Shown: one piece after another, positions 47,753 through 59,383 of the stretch
Layout: each line of letters starts with the position of its first letter
Position numbering within the stretch: the first letter of the stretch is position 1
Origin: Stenogyne calaminthoides
Lineage: Eukaryota > Streptophyta > Magnoliopsida > Lamiales > Lamiaceae
DNA: 64,000 bases
Assembly (NCBI GenBank): GCA_037126765.1
Contig: JBBCBC010000001.1
Coordinates: 34,208,804-34,272,803, forward strand
Direction: 5' to 3'
The notes under the pieces: generated by a model
Told to the model about the DNA's origin: nothing
What the model saw: the letters and a program-made list of their open reading frames with translations, nothing else
The model's database searches: none
Made by a program: the position numbers and the translations under genes

Positions 47753-48000
47753 CTCCATCCGTCCCAAAAGACTTAGCATACTTATTTTTTGCTCGTGTTT
47801 TTGCGTGCGAGTTGTTTATTAGTATTTAAAATAATAAAATAACTTTTAAGGTGAGGTATGATAGTCTTACTCCTCCTCTGTCATACCGATTCATACGCAT
47901 TTCTTAAAATTATTTTATCATTTCAAATAGTAATAAAAAACTCGTTCGCTAAAACACGAGCGGAACAGTAACTGTGCAAAGTCTTTCGGGACGGAGTTAG
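47753..48000. mobile_element. Stowaway MITE, TSD TA
   Basis: The ends CTCCATCCGTCCC and GGGACGGAGTTAG with TA on both sides. The interior can form a long hairpin (AACTCGCACGCAAAAACACG-type arms). Confidence 0.9.
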
Positions 48001-48106
48001 TAGTTATTAGTATTGAAAATGTTTGACTTTGTGTTTTCAACAAAGTCAAAGTGCACATTGTAGTTTTGGAAACTGACCCCATATACGAACGATGCTCATT
48101 TTTATA

Positions 48107-48344
48107 CTCCATCCGTCCCAACTCTTTATTCACACCTATTTTTTTTCTCATGTTTTAGCGAGCAAGTTGTTAATTAGTATTTAAAATGATAAAGTGACTT
48201 TTAAGGAGAAGTATGATAGACCTACATCTCTTCTATTATTTGTCTCCTTAAAAATTACTTTATCATTTTAAATACTGATGAAAAACTCATTCGCTAAAAC
48301 ACGATAAAACAATAAAAATGAATAAAGAGTTGGGACGGAGGTAA
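48107..48344. mobile_element. Stowaway MITE, TSD TA
   Basis: The ends CTCCATCCGTCCCAACTCTT and the inverse AAGAGTTGGGACGGAGG, with TA on both sides. Its interior is closely related to the element at 47753. The right end carries a small change, so the last bases are approximate. Confidence 0.88.
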
Positions 48345-48379
48345 TAGTTTGTATATTACAGAATAAACATATCACAATC

Positions 48380-48557
48380 TTGTTCATAGTATGAAATTGA
48401 TATCATTACACGTATAAATTGATATCAATACTCTTATAAACTAATAACAATAACATTTAATATTATAATTTTAATTTATAAATGTAATGATATTAGTTAA
48501 TAAATATAGTGATATTATTTTATAATTGTAATGATATAAATTGCATACTATGAACAA
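48380..48557. mobile_element. Small palindromic MITE
   Basis: TTGTTCATAGTATG at the left and CATACTATGAACAA at the right, with the inverted similarity extending through TTGATATCATTACA. Target duplication not resolved. Confidence 0.65.
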
Positions 48558-48696
48558 ATTTCACCGAGACTTGCTCTAAGTATATTTTGTTAATTTTGTA
48601 TTGTCTGTATTAAAATCAATAGAACATAAGTCACCATGAAATATTCAATGAGTGATCAAACATTTTATTAGTCTATTAAGCGCAAACATTAAATTT

Positions 48697-48957
48697 AGGC
48701 CAAGTCGTGTATGCTTTCATGTGTATATGCTTTCATGTGTATAGTGCACTAATAGTGCATATTAAAAATATGCAATTTGTTATACCGAAAAATAATTTGA
48801 TTACACTAAACTGTGTAACTATTAATATAAAAAAACAGTTGCACAATTCAATGTAAATAAATTACATCTTTCAATCTAATAAATTACATCTCTCAATCGA
48901 ATAAGTTACATATTTTTAAAATGAACTATTAGTACACGGTGCAAATGAAACCCACTC
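48697..48957. mobile_element. MITE related to the element at 21430
   Basis: Shares the AGTGCACTAATAGTGCATAT and TTAGTACACGGTGCAAATGA arms and the repeated GCAACT / TTACAT inner words with 21430-21664, but is more diverged. Its left part contains a doubled TATGCTTTCATGTGTAT. The stretch from here to 49362 is probably downstream and 3' UTR sequence of the CBL1-like gene; I could not fix a poly(A) site. Confidence 0.5.
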
Positions 48958-49362
48958 TTAATGATACTAACGATTACGTAAGATATTTTTCAATTGTAAA
49001 TAATTGACAAGGTCCAAAGAGAAATTTCTAACGGCAAGCCAGTTTTAACATATTATTACAGAATATAACAACTAACTTTAAATTTTCCTCACTGTAAATG
49101 ATAGATGCAACTAGTAACTAAATAGTGGCAGGGCAGAAAAGAGAGTTTACATTCTAGAAATGGGGAGGGGCAAAAGGTGATAAATTCGTCACCAGGTACA
49201 ACACTCACCGAATCAGTATACAACAATTAAGTAAATCCGCAAGCCATTTGATCTGATGAGACCCAAAAATATACTCCATCTTGTTCAAAATTCCAACATT
49301 GTTGTCTCTAAATTAACAAGCTTCACAAAGTCGCATCAATCAATCAAATATTTTAGTTTTAG

Positions 49363-52300
49363 TTACGTAGCAACTTCATCGACCGCTGAGTTGAAAACGA
49401 AGCTAGGAAATGTCGTAGTTATATCCCTACAAGCAATCAGGAAACGGATCAATTGCGTAAATCTGACTACTCCGCATTTCCGTTGTGCATAAAAGACACC
49501 AAAAAACAAAAAAAGTACCTCAAATATGGGAGTGTCATAATCTTCAACAAGGAAGGATTTCGGGTCACAAAGTTGTGCCACTCTGACTTGTCTATTTTCC
49601 CATCCCGGTCAAAATCGGCCTCTTCAAACGTCTACCAAAACAAGCAAGAATATTAAATTCAAAAACAAAAAAGAAAAAGAACAAGCAAGAATACTATTCC
49701 AAAAAGACATGAATAATTGCCTAATATTAAACATACGTAACTACATAATAACAACTACACCCGTCAATTGACAAGGCATTAAGTTCTACAAAGTAAAAGT
49801 ATATTTAAGGGAAAAGGATCAAATAAGCCCCTAATCTTATATGTGAGGAAAAGATATGCACCTGAACTTTTTTTTTTGAACATCTAAACCCTTTTTTATC
49901 AACATTGAGATCAAATAAGCCCCTATTCTTTAACGTGAAGATCAAATAGCCCCTGAACTTCTTTTTGGAACATCTAAACTCTTTATCTTTAACATTAAAG
50001 ATCAAATAAGTCTCTAAAATACAAGCACGACATATTTTATGAAAAAAAATTATTATCCACAAAAAAAAAAAAAAAAAAAACCCCAAAGAATTATAAAAAT
50101 AAAAGTTGTGTTAATGTTTACTAAAACAACTAAAGGGTATCATTTCTTCTGATAATTGCTTCTTATTATTCTCTGAAATTTTTAATTATTTAGATCATTA
50201 ACGAAATAAACCGACCAAAAAGCAAATTCATTGTTATATTTATTAGATTTAATGAAATTAAATTTATCCAAAATAATAAACACAAAAGTTGTATAATAGC
50301 AATTAAATATGATATATATGATTAGGGGTTTATTTGATTTCCATGTCCAATGTTAAAGATAAAGGGTTTAAATGTTCCAAAAAAAAGGTTCGGGGGTCTA
50401 TTTGATCCCCACATTAAAGATTAGGGCTTATTAGAACTCAATGTTAAAGAAAAAAGAATTTATATGTACCAAAAAAAAGTTCAAGGGCCTATTTGATCTC
50501 CATGTATAAGATTAGGGCTTATTTGACCCTTTTCCCTATATTTAAAGGAATGGGATAGCTAAAAAAGACTTGCCTCTGAGGTTTAACCAAATTATTTAAA
50601 AAAAAATTGCACAAGGTTTGTAACTTTAAAAATACAAACATCCAAAGGGTTGTTTGTTGTACTTTAAGGGGGTATTTGTAAGAAAACAAACTTCAATAGT
50701 TTGTCTAGTTAGGGCAAACCTCAGGGTATGTTTGATTGAGGATTAGGTGTGCGGGAGAAGTCATGACTTCGAAATCCTATGGAATTGAAAATCCCATTGA
50801 ATAGTAAGAGTATGTGTCTGTTTGAGATTTTTATTTTATGTCGGATCAATATTTAATAGTGATTGATGTTACATTATTATATTGTATTGAGTGAGAGAAA
50901 AGGAGAGAGAATGAGCGGGTGGACGAAAAGTGGTCATGTGATTGTATTGAATTTTGTGAAAATAGGTGTATAGGTATATTTTTATAGGATCAAATTTGAA
51001 ATCCAGATGTGGAAAAACCAAACTGGTATAGGACGTGGATCGCGAAGTCCTAAGTCCATTCGGGTGAGTCCGAATCAAACATACCCTCAAGGATTGGTTT
51101 TGGGATTATCTGCATTCCGGGGGAACATACAAGTCAACAATTACCAAGAATCAATCATGAAGACCATCTTTTTCTGGTGCCAAAAGCAACATAAGCAGAA
51201 AAGGCCAAAGGACTATGTAATAGAAGATGTCTTCAATTTTACCTTATCTAGTATTATCTCTATCGTTTCGTCCACAAGCTTCATCTCAGATTCGCAGAGA
51301 AGGGCAATCAACATTTGCTTAACCTGACAAGTGTGAAGAACCCTGAGATTTGAAGTCAACCAAAAACCGAAAGGCAAAACTAGCCCAACTTTCAACAGCA
51401 TGAACTCATTAGAAAATAACCCATCTAAAAACTTATGTTCTCAAGCGCGCGCGTGCACACACACACACATAAATTACCTCATGTCGCTCAATATATCCAG
51501 TTCCATCCAGATCATATAGCTTAAATGAAACTTCAACACCAAGAAAGAACTTAACAGTTAGAACAATTTCATCATGCTATAAGTCTCGGAATGAATAAAA
51601 CAAACAGAATAAGTAATATAAGGCTATTAGCTAAAAGATATATTATTATCTTACAATTAATTTTGTCCTCTTGTGGTGCGTTTGGATGGAAAACATTGAG
51701 TGATCTAACAAAATCACCAAAATCAATTACTCCTTTTTGCTTCACGTCAAATAGATCAAAAATCTGCAATTGAACAAATAAAGGAAATATTATAAAAAGA
51801 AAAAACCTAAAGCTAAAAGACCAAAAACCTGCTATTGAAAGTTGGCCATATAGACTACTATTAAATGTAAAGTTTAAAAATAGAAAAGAGAAGTAGACTA
51901 TCACATGGATAAACAGCCTTTAGCATTTTATGCTGGAAGAAGAAAATAAAAGCAGATAATCTAAATTTGATTGCTAAACTCAAAGCTTTAGAGTATCTTT
52001 TTTAATAACATTATTAGTTAAGAAAAGATATTCCTAAACCTAGTTGAAGAAGGAATGTCACCAGTCTAAACCCTAGTTGATGAAAAATGTCATTCTCGCT
52101 AAAGTCTAAACCAAGCTGAAACTAAATCTAACAAATATAAATACAGGTGCAAATGGAAGGATCCTCTTAAGTTCCTCCTGAGAAAGAGTACAAGGTTTTT
52201 AGATTTTGAGAGATTACAAAGTTAATAATATTCACCAAATATTGTTTTTCATTATATTCCCTTCATTTTAATGTCTCATGCCATAATTATTTACTAAGCA

Positions 52301-55300
52301 GCCTTTTATATTACAATTCTAAGCAGCTATCTTCTCTTATTACTTATAGTGGGCAGCATTCTAAATGTTGTGGCCATAGAGTTGCACCAAAGCCGAGGTG
52401 AAGATAGAGTGGAGGAGCACCCAAATCCTTATCAATACAATACGACACGATTAGTATTTTTTATCATCGGAGTCTGACTGTTTCCTTTTCAACATAACCT
52501 CAATGTATGAAGGTCATCACGTTCCAACAATAAAAAGCATCCACAACGCATTAAAGACAGTTCAGAGAAACTCCTTACTCTCCAGGGCCTAAACTAGCAA
52601 GCCAAGAGTTAATGTATTGCCATCAACAATTAGAACTTAGAACATCAAGAAAATGCCAATACTAGATTATTTACCCGATTTGCAAAAAGATTCTCCTTTT
52701 TTCTATTCTTGAACAAAGCCAATTGAAGTTCTTCCTGCACAGTAAAGACAGTTTAAATTAGCATATGTATTTTCTTTTTGATAAAAAACAGAAATTTTAT
52801 TGCAATAATTAGGAATGTGAAATCCCAATAGTACAAAGAACAAAATTACAAAACAACAGACCAATTCCTAACTACATCTGACAAAGACAAGCCCCTAAAA
52901 AGTTTTCCGACTTAAAAGACCACGAGGCAACTTTATATTTAATCCTATCCAAAATATCCTCTATTGGTTCAGAACTATTTCAAAAAATCCTCTTAATTCT
53001 CTCTAACCATATAGACCAATAGACAACCGAAACAACAACCCTCCACAAAATCTTTCCTCTTTTGTTGATCAAGCCTTGTGCAACGGGTTGTCTGGCTGGG
53101 GGGTAGGTCTTGTGGAGATTCAGGATCATGCCTGACTTATTGTAAAGAGTGTCTCAGTGCGTAAACAGAGGTGGAAGCACTGAAGTTGTTGGAGAGTCTA
53201 GCCTTGTGGTGAGTGTAGGCAGAATTTTCTCTCGATTCTTGTTGGGAAAACTATTGAGCCTGCAGCGAAATCCAGGTTCAAGGTTTGGCCAAATGGGTTA
53301 ATAACGGGGAGGACCAGAAAAGGGGGGAACTCATTTGGTTACTTTATGGGACATAATCCCTAAATTGATGACGAGAGACATGGAGCCTAGCTTGTGTATA
53401 GAGAGTTGTACCTCGGGGTTTCTAAAGGTTAACGATGGTCTGCTCTTTCAACAAATTTGGTTTGTTTGTGGTCGAGCCTGAGGGGTGCAGCGGTGGTAAT
53501 CTTCTGTTTCTGTATCACTTAATTCTTTTTCCTCAACACATATTGATGATTTGGTGTCATCGAGACTTGGCAGTAAAATTGGTTTCTCCGGGAATGGTAT
53601 CTCGGCGTTGCATTCTAAATCTTGGGAGATACTTTGATTGTTGGCATAACAGGTGAATTTTAGCACTATTTTGTGGCTTGTTGGTGAAATCTTCTCTGAC
53701 TCGGAGAGGACCAGAATGAATAGTTCACAATTGGCGTCTCTGACTGTGATTTGCAGGATTTACATGGCAGAGTAGATTTCTCTACTCCGTTTTACAAAAG
53801 GCGGGGAATATAGAAAAAACTTGCTTGGTTTCTTGCTAATGAGGGATAGTGTGCGCGAATGTGGAAAGTTTGGGGTGGTTCTATGGATCAAATCACAGAG
53901 CCATTATAATTTCTTGCCGCGGCTTGCTACTTTGGCACCCATCCTGATACAGTGGAGACGATGAGACTCGAGTACGTAATTTACTGAAAAAAATAACTCC
54001 TCAAACGGGGCCACATATTGACTCTCTGCCACAACTGAAGTTGCCAACAATTTTAATGATCCCAAAGATAATCCTAACTCTAGTGAAACCCTTATTTAAA
54101 TAGACTCAAAGCTAAACCCTAACTTAAGCCCTAAGAAATAAAGCCCACGGACAATTTATTCTAGACTAATTAGAATACCCAACTTAATCTAAAAGCCCAA
54201 CTACAATAATTGCAAAAAGATAAACATAAGAGGCGCGTCAATTCTCCCCCTGTTCAAACAGCCTTGTCCTCAAGGTTGAAGAAAGTAACTAAGGTTGAAA
54301 CTGATTTCATCCTCCCACGTGCTCCACCGTCGGAAAACCTGAGTTTCAAGGATCATCCCCACCCTCCTGACCGCCCGTTTCTTCTGGTTCCTCCTCTTCG
54401 CACTCAAGCATCACGCTCAAGGACTTAGACGGACATTTAAGCAGGGGTCCACACTTTTAGCACTTTCCCATTGCCTGGTATTCTTGAGCTTCATCCGCCG
54501 TGAGGTGGCGGATGTTGCAAGTAGGCCACAGGCCTGATGAGCCTACTGAGAATTCTGAGATTGACTCAGGGCTGAGCATTTCCTTCTCAGGTTCGACTGC
54601 TGGGAAAATCCACCCCAAATTGAGGAGGCCCATTTGAAGTGTGGGTGGCCGATGACTGCTGACCGGTACCACAGAAAGATGTCAGGGGTCGAGAATAGAA
54701 ACCCTTAGCTGAACATGGAGTGGTTCTGGGCTTCCGGTGGCCTATGGGCCAGTTGAATCCACCTGGCAGCCCTGATGGCTGCGAATACATCCGTCATGCT
54801 GAATGGCCCATTATCCGGTTCATTTTAAAGATTGGTTTTGACGAGTCTGTTGTAGCTCTTATAATGAGGCGTGTTCCTTCAGTTTAATTGAGACAGTTGT
54901 GGGTAGAGTTATGCCAGCAAGAAGGATTCATCAGGGGGACCCGTTATCGTCATATCTATTTGTTCATGTCTGGAAGGACTCTCTTCGCCTTTGTCAGAGG
55001 CGGTTGCGCAGGGACTTCTTATTTTGGCTTCTTAAAGACCGGCTATGCCCCATCTTTTCTTTCTAGATGACAGCCTACTTTTCTTTCTAGCTACTCAGCG
55101 CAATTTACTTCAAGTACTCACGTCTTTATGAGATAGCCTTAGGGCAGCTTATTAATTATGATAAATTTCATTAGCTTTTAGTCCAACTAGTAATTATCCC
55201 GTGCAATGCACAGATTGAATATTATTGATTTTTAAACGTGAAATTGTGTAATGAGACGAATTGCAATAAACATTGAAATTAAATTTATTTTGTTCACCTA

Positions 55301-55799
55301 CTCATTAATCTATACTAATTTCTTCAACTACTACTTTTCATTAATATATAAAGATTATATATGTGTATATATGGGTGTTGCGCAATTATTCATTAATTGC
55401 GTGACTTTTAATTATGTGCTAAATTCACCACAAATACTAAAATGTATAAAATATTAAAATTCAACAAAAAACTTATATAATCTAAACTAAAATTATTTAG
55501 ATTCAATTCATATAATTACAATAAAAAAAAACACTTTAAAAAAAATAATAATATAAATATTTTAACTATGAATTTTATTTTTATATGTGCAATATATATG
55601 TAAATTTTAAAATATTTAAAAGACAATTAACTTGCCATGTAGTGTGTTAAAAATAAATTTAAAATAAAATTACTATTGAAATTAGTAGTGCAAAATAAAA
55701 AAATTGGATTGATAAACTTAAATCACTCACTATTGCAAGTCATAGCAAGTGGACTTCAATTGCTCCAATAAACATTACTTTTTTCTCTCATTACTTCTA

Positions 55800-55850
<51 letters not shown>

Positions 55851-58800
55851 AGATAGCCAAGGATTGTGTGACGTAGGAGATCAAACACGGGAACAAGCTC
55901 TAATTGGATTTGCCTACATTCTCACTTAAGTCCAAATGCTTCCAGTTCGGTTTCTACGAGAGAGGATTTTGAAAAATTATAGGCTAGATTTTTCGCACAA
56001 GGCAGTGGGTCGATCGTTTCCTACTTGAGTTCCAAAGCATTAGTCCTACCTTTGTTGGGGGTTGTTCATTGAGAGAAGCCGCTTGGCAAGTCCAAGCAAG
56101 GCAACTGTAGTATGTGGCAAGTCCAGAAAGGTGAAAGTTGTTCTTTTTAATCATCTCATCCCTCTGTTTGGAATGAGAATGGTTTTCTGTTTTGGTCTAG
56201 AGGATCTTGCTTCACTTCATCAACAAAATCCTCTTTCCAAGAAAAAAATATTCAGCAAAACCATGACAACTTATATGTTAATGTTTATTCCAGATAACAC
56301 TGTCAAAGGAGAATTGCTGGTGCTAGCTAGGACTGTAGGAGATGGTGTTGGCTCTGACAACTAACCAACTATTGTAATATTTGTTTGATAATTTTTGTTG
56401 GGTTAATTGCACGAAATGCTCGTGGTTTGGAAATGTTGCGTAAAATCCCCTTGTGGTATGGAAATTGCATGAAAGCGGCCTTTTTACAAAAATGAGTTAA
56501 CCACCTTACATATTTTCTATATTTCTTGTATCTTGTTATTCCAAATATTAAAGTTTTGAAACTATAATCTGAAGGACATAACGGGAAATAGAGAAAATAG
56601 ACAAAACCGTTAGCTGGTTTCTGAAGAAAAGGTTCGCTTTATTTAATAAACCACAGGGGGCAGGGGGGGGTCATGCAATTTCCAAACCACGAGGGGATTT
56701 TGCGATAAATTTCCAAACCATGAGGGGGTTTCAAGCAGTTAATCCAAATTTAACACAAAATGGCAGGCCACACCCACTTAAGTTGTAATATGTGGGAAGA
56801 TTGCATAACTTGGAGAACTATCTGCATTCCTTTCACAGTAACTTATTCTGCAGATTCATTAATGCAGTTTGAAAATTGAGACAGAAAGGCTATGTGCTTT
56901 GGCTTCAACAGCAAGATTTTCCTTCTCCAATTCTTCCCCTAAATACAGCCAAACATATTCGTGTTTTTTTCCTTAATGCGTCACATTTTCTTTTTAACAC
57001 CCAGAAGTAAACAAAATGTTGCAAGTTACCTTATTAATGAGCCCATCATCAATGATTGAATTGCTGATGCTCTTAAACAGCTCAAATAGTGCTTCAACCT
57101 CACTCACACTAACTGCAAAAGCAGAAGAGTGAATTGAATGTTATAGGAAAGGGAAGTAATGGAAATGCAAGAACCAAATCAAATCCTACATAACATGTCA
57201 AACCAAGACTTGCACAATAATCTAAATCTCATTTGAAGGTACATATTATAATATGCTCAAGAAGTTCAAGCAAAGGTCAATGAGCTAGCATGCAAGATGC
57301 GTGAATTATTTACTTTCCAATTATATGTTACGGACAGATTTCTTGGAGTAGTGTCGTTCTTTATTCTACTTAATTAGTGATTAGTTGTTAGGTCTTTATT
57401 TAATAATTGGGTTATTAGAATTATTAAGTTGTGGGCCTTGTACATGGGTCATGGGCTTTGCTAGTGTAGATCTAATAAAAGGGAATTAGTTCCCAGTAGC
57501 AGCCATCTAGGTTTTGATTTCTGGAATTTGGGATTCGTCGCTTGCGCTTGGAAGAGAAGTACTTCTCTGTTTTCTTACCGTTATTGATATGGCTAGTTTT
57601 CTAGCGATACGATATTTCTAGCTTTCATTAAGGCTTCGAAGCCCCTTGACTTTGGTCTTTCCAATTCCATTGGCCTAAGACGATCGGTCATCTGTCCTTT
57701 ACCCGTGCCTTTCTCGCGGTTCTGTGTTTTCTTATTGAACAATACGGTTAGAATCACTTTCATCTTCAATAAGTTCATCTTTACTCTAACATTATATAAC
57801 TGGACAAATGCAACACAGAACTGTGCAGGGAAAATATGGACATAGAAAGGGAAATAGAAATGTTTGCTCAAGAGGATATGTACTTTGATGATCCTTCCGA
57901 TCAACAATTAGTCCTCCTAAAGAAAAGAAAAAAGAAGCTGACTTTACCTTAGCCATTGCAATTTTTAAAATGGAGAAATCCGTTTGGAAACAAAAGCAAG
58001 ATTTAATTAAGTGATTAAGAAAGGAGTGAAGCGGTCTGTTTTCACTTTTTGGTTGTGTTTGAGCTTGATAAGGACGGTGTGCATAGTACTGATGGATTTT
58101 CAGCCCTTATCTATCAATCATGTTAGAAAATCATCGTTGATACTTTGGGTGTTTGTGTAAATATTTTAAGGAAATGAGCATACCAAGACGTTTACCCAGC
58201 ACGACTACCTCCTCAATTACAAAGCTTGATGGCCCTAAAACATGGTTTGATTTCAGGCCTATAAGCATCTGCAACGGTTCATATAATACCTTGACTAAAC
58301 TTTTAACAACAGGCTTGCTAGGTTTCTGCCCAAAGTCATCTTTCTCCACCAAAGTGATTCCGTTCCCAGAAGAAATATAACTGACAGTATCATCATGGTT
58401 CGTGAATGAGGAAGCTAAGGAGAGTAAACTGACTATTAAAATTGACTTTCAAAAGGCACATGCATAAGTGGAATGGGTCTATTTATACAAGATTTTGCAG
58501 CTCATGGGATTCTCTGGTTCATTTGTTAATCTTATTAAAATCTTAAGTCTTAATGGGATCCCTCATTGGATCATTTACAGCTTCTGGATTAAGCAAGGAG
58601 GTCCGTTTTCTCCTAGGCTTCTGAAATTTTTTGGCTGAACAGCTGTTCTGTTGTGTAAGTAAATATATATTGGTAAAGATTAATTATTGGAGATTAATTA
58701 GAAAAATGATGTTAGGAATTAGATTTTTTTCCTTTATTAGTTGCCCTAGAAACTGTATAAATAATTGGTCCTCTTTCTATCAATATATTATATACAAAAT

Positions 58801-59383
58801 ATCTCTCATATTCTCTGGTACCAAAGGAACAGGTTCGACCCTAACATTTGTTCTTTAGTTTTCTTCTGCTGCCCAAGTAATCTAGAATTCACATCGGGAA
58901 CCCTAGTTTCGTTCATCTTATTGGGTCACCAGTTTCAATTCAGTGACTGTCTATTCTCACCTCCCAGTTTCCCACAAAATGGGTGTCACCTCACTCAGAA
59001 AAATGGGTGTCACCTCACTCAGATTGGCCAAGACCTAAAGCAACCCATATGGTACTTCAGGTACCAAATAAGCAAACTAAAGAACTTTTGCCAGGCACTT
59101 CAGCTACCAAATAAGTCATCTCCCGACCTGAATGACCAAGTATGTATTTGCTAGGCACATCTTTTAACATTCTTATCAAATAAGATACCAAAAATGCCAG
59201 AACAACAAAATTATCTCATTCACATAAATAAAAGCTACAGAGTTGTTATCACCTTAAACAGGAAAAGAGATCTATCAAGATAGAAAAGCTAAAGACCAAC
59301 TTACAAGCCGTTTGGGAAGCTAGTAGAATGGGATCTTCATGTCCAGGAAACTGCTTTCTTGAAGTAGATTGAAAACAGCCCAT
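49363..59383 (-). CDS. CBL1: Calcineurin B-like calcium sensor, CBL1/CBL9 ortholog (8 coding exons)
   Basis: CBL1/9 proteins sense Ca2+ at the plasma membrane and recruit CIPK kinases in salt, drought, potassium and ROS signalling. Coding exons (minus, in order): 59383-59305, 57112-57030, 52734-52675, 51763-51655, 51530-51478, 51323-51243, 49631-49519, 49426-49363. All introns have GT..AG ends and all phases match. The total is 642 nt, 213 residues, the length of Arabidopsis CBL1. MGCF at the start gives N-myristoylation (Gly2) and S-acylation (Cys3) sites. EF-hands: a non-canonical first around residues 31-60 (SIIDDGLINKEEL), loops at 80-91, 117-128 and 161-172 (DFDRDGKIDKSE). The C-terminal FPSF motif has Ser201, the CIPK phosphorylation site. 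The C-terminal ITTTFPSFVF and the N-terminal HEDPILLASQTAFSVSEVEA favour CBL1/9 over CBL4, CBL8 or CBL10. It looks intact. Introns of 4.3 and 2.2 kb hold transposon debris. Confidence 0.95.
49809..50536. mobile_element. MULE-type MITE in a CBL1 intron, TSD TATATTTAA
   Basis: The ends GGGAAAAGGATCAAATAAGC and the inverse (GCTTATTTGACCCTTTTCCC) bound 728 bp. A perfect 9-bp duplication TATATTTAA flanks it (49800-49808, 50537-50545), pointing to the Mutator superfamily. Arms are internally repetitive: AGATCAAATAAGCCCCTA-type phrases recur four times on each side. No coding capacity. Confidence 0.92.
50573..50722. mobile_element. Palindromic MITE-like sequence in the same intron
   Basis: CTCTGAGGTTTAACCAAA at the left pairs with TTAGGGCAAACCTCAGGG at the right. 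A core with ACAAGGTTTGTAACTTT and GGGGGTATTTGTAAG separates them. It abuts the next element so tightly that the last bases are shared. Confidence 0.6.
50724..51086. mobile_element. PIF/Harbinger-like MITE, TSD TCA
   Basis: The ends GGGTATGTTTGATT and AATCAAACATACCC are perfect 14-bp inverted repeats with TCA on both sides (50721-50723, 51087-51089). 363 bp, non-coding, inside the intron between 49632 and 51242. Confidence 0.82.
52770..53060 (-). mobile_element. LINE 3' end (L1-like) in the large CBL1 intron
   Basis: The minus strand reads VVYWSIWLERIKRIF and EDILDRIKYKVASWSF, the 'W-x-I-W-x-E-R-N-R-R-I-F ... K-x-x-x-W' C-terminus of plant L1-like ORF2. This is followed by a 3' UTR ending in AATTTCTGTTTTTTATCAAA. 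5'-truncated. Confidence 0.75.
53960..54440 (-). mobile_element. Ty3/gypsy pol end and LTR start, degenerate
   Basis: The minus strand carries STWEDEISFNLSYF and, after a shift, FNLEDKAV, the chromodomain-to-stop text of gypsy pol. Then comes ACAGGGGGAGAATTGACGCG (purine tract and LTR start) and a TATTTAAATA box near 54100. The rest of the element is missing. Unrelated plus sequence at 53061-53959 and minus frames at 54457-54790 were not recognised. Confidence 0.6.
54870..55135 (+). pseudogene. LINE reverse transcriptase fragment
   Basis: PARRIHQGDPLSSYLFV matches the RT 'P-x-R-G-I-R-Q-G-D-P-L-S-P-Y-L-F' motif. Further on, in another frame, HLFFLDDSLLFFLATQRN matches the catalytic 'F-A-D-D' block with Ala changed to Leu. 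A deletion lies between them. Non-functional. Confidence 0.75.
55136..56399. other. AT-rich intron filler with (TA)n run and one unrecognised ORF
   Basis: A (TA)22-like microsatellite lies at 55803-55846. The plus ORF at 56062-56364 (FGLEDLASLHQQNPLSK) is unrecognised. Because it lies inside a CBL1 intron among LINE scraps, it is probably not a gene. Confidence 0.5.
56400..56745. mobile_element. MITE sharing the GGGTTAATTGC end with the MULE at 2369
   Basis: The left GGGTTAATTGCACGAAATGC and the right (GCAGTTAATCC) are inverted. The arms also share CGTGGTTTGGAAAT with ATTTCCAAACCACGA and a second such pair. No clean target duplication is visible. Located in the 4.3-kb CBL1 intron. Confidence 0.7.
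58150..58640 (+). pseudogene. LINE reverse transcriptase fragment (N-terminal RT motifs)
   Basis: WFDFRPISICNGSYNTLTKL matches the LINE 'DFRPISLCNVxYKxxxKxL' motif. After a shift, RNITDSIIMV matches 'GRxIxDNIxxAxE'. Then KIDFQKAHA, a stop, and VEWVYLYKILQLMGF follow, matching 'KIDFxKAFDxVxWxFL'. Three frames and stops. It lies in the intron between CBL1 exons 57112 and 59305, on the strand opposite to the gene. Confidence 0.85.
58650..58835 (+). mobile_element. Copia-like LTR end with decayed primer binding site
   Basis: A TATAAATA box near 58756 (CTGTATAAATAATTGG), then TTCTATCAATATATTATAT, CTCTCATATTCTC, and TGGTACCAAAGGAACAGGTT, a degraded form of the tRNA-Met primer site. No gag or pol follows. 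The left limit is uncertain. Confidence 0.5.

Noticed and set aside
56062..56364. 100-codon plus frame inside the CBL1 intron
   Set aside because: No recognisable domain, surrounded by LINE debris; probably chance or an unrecognised transposon piece.
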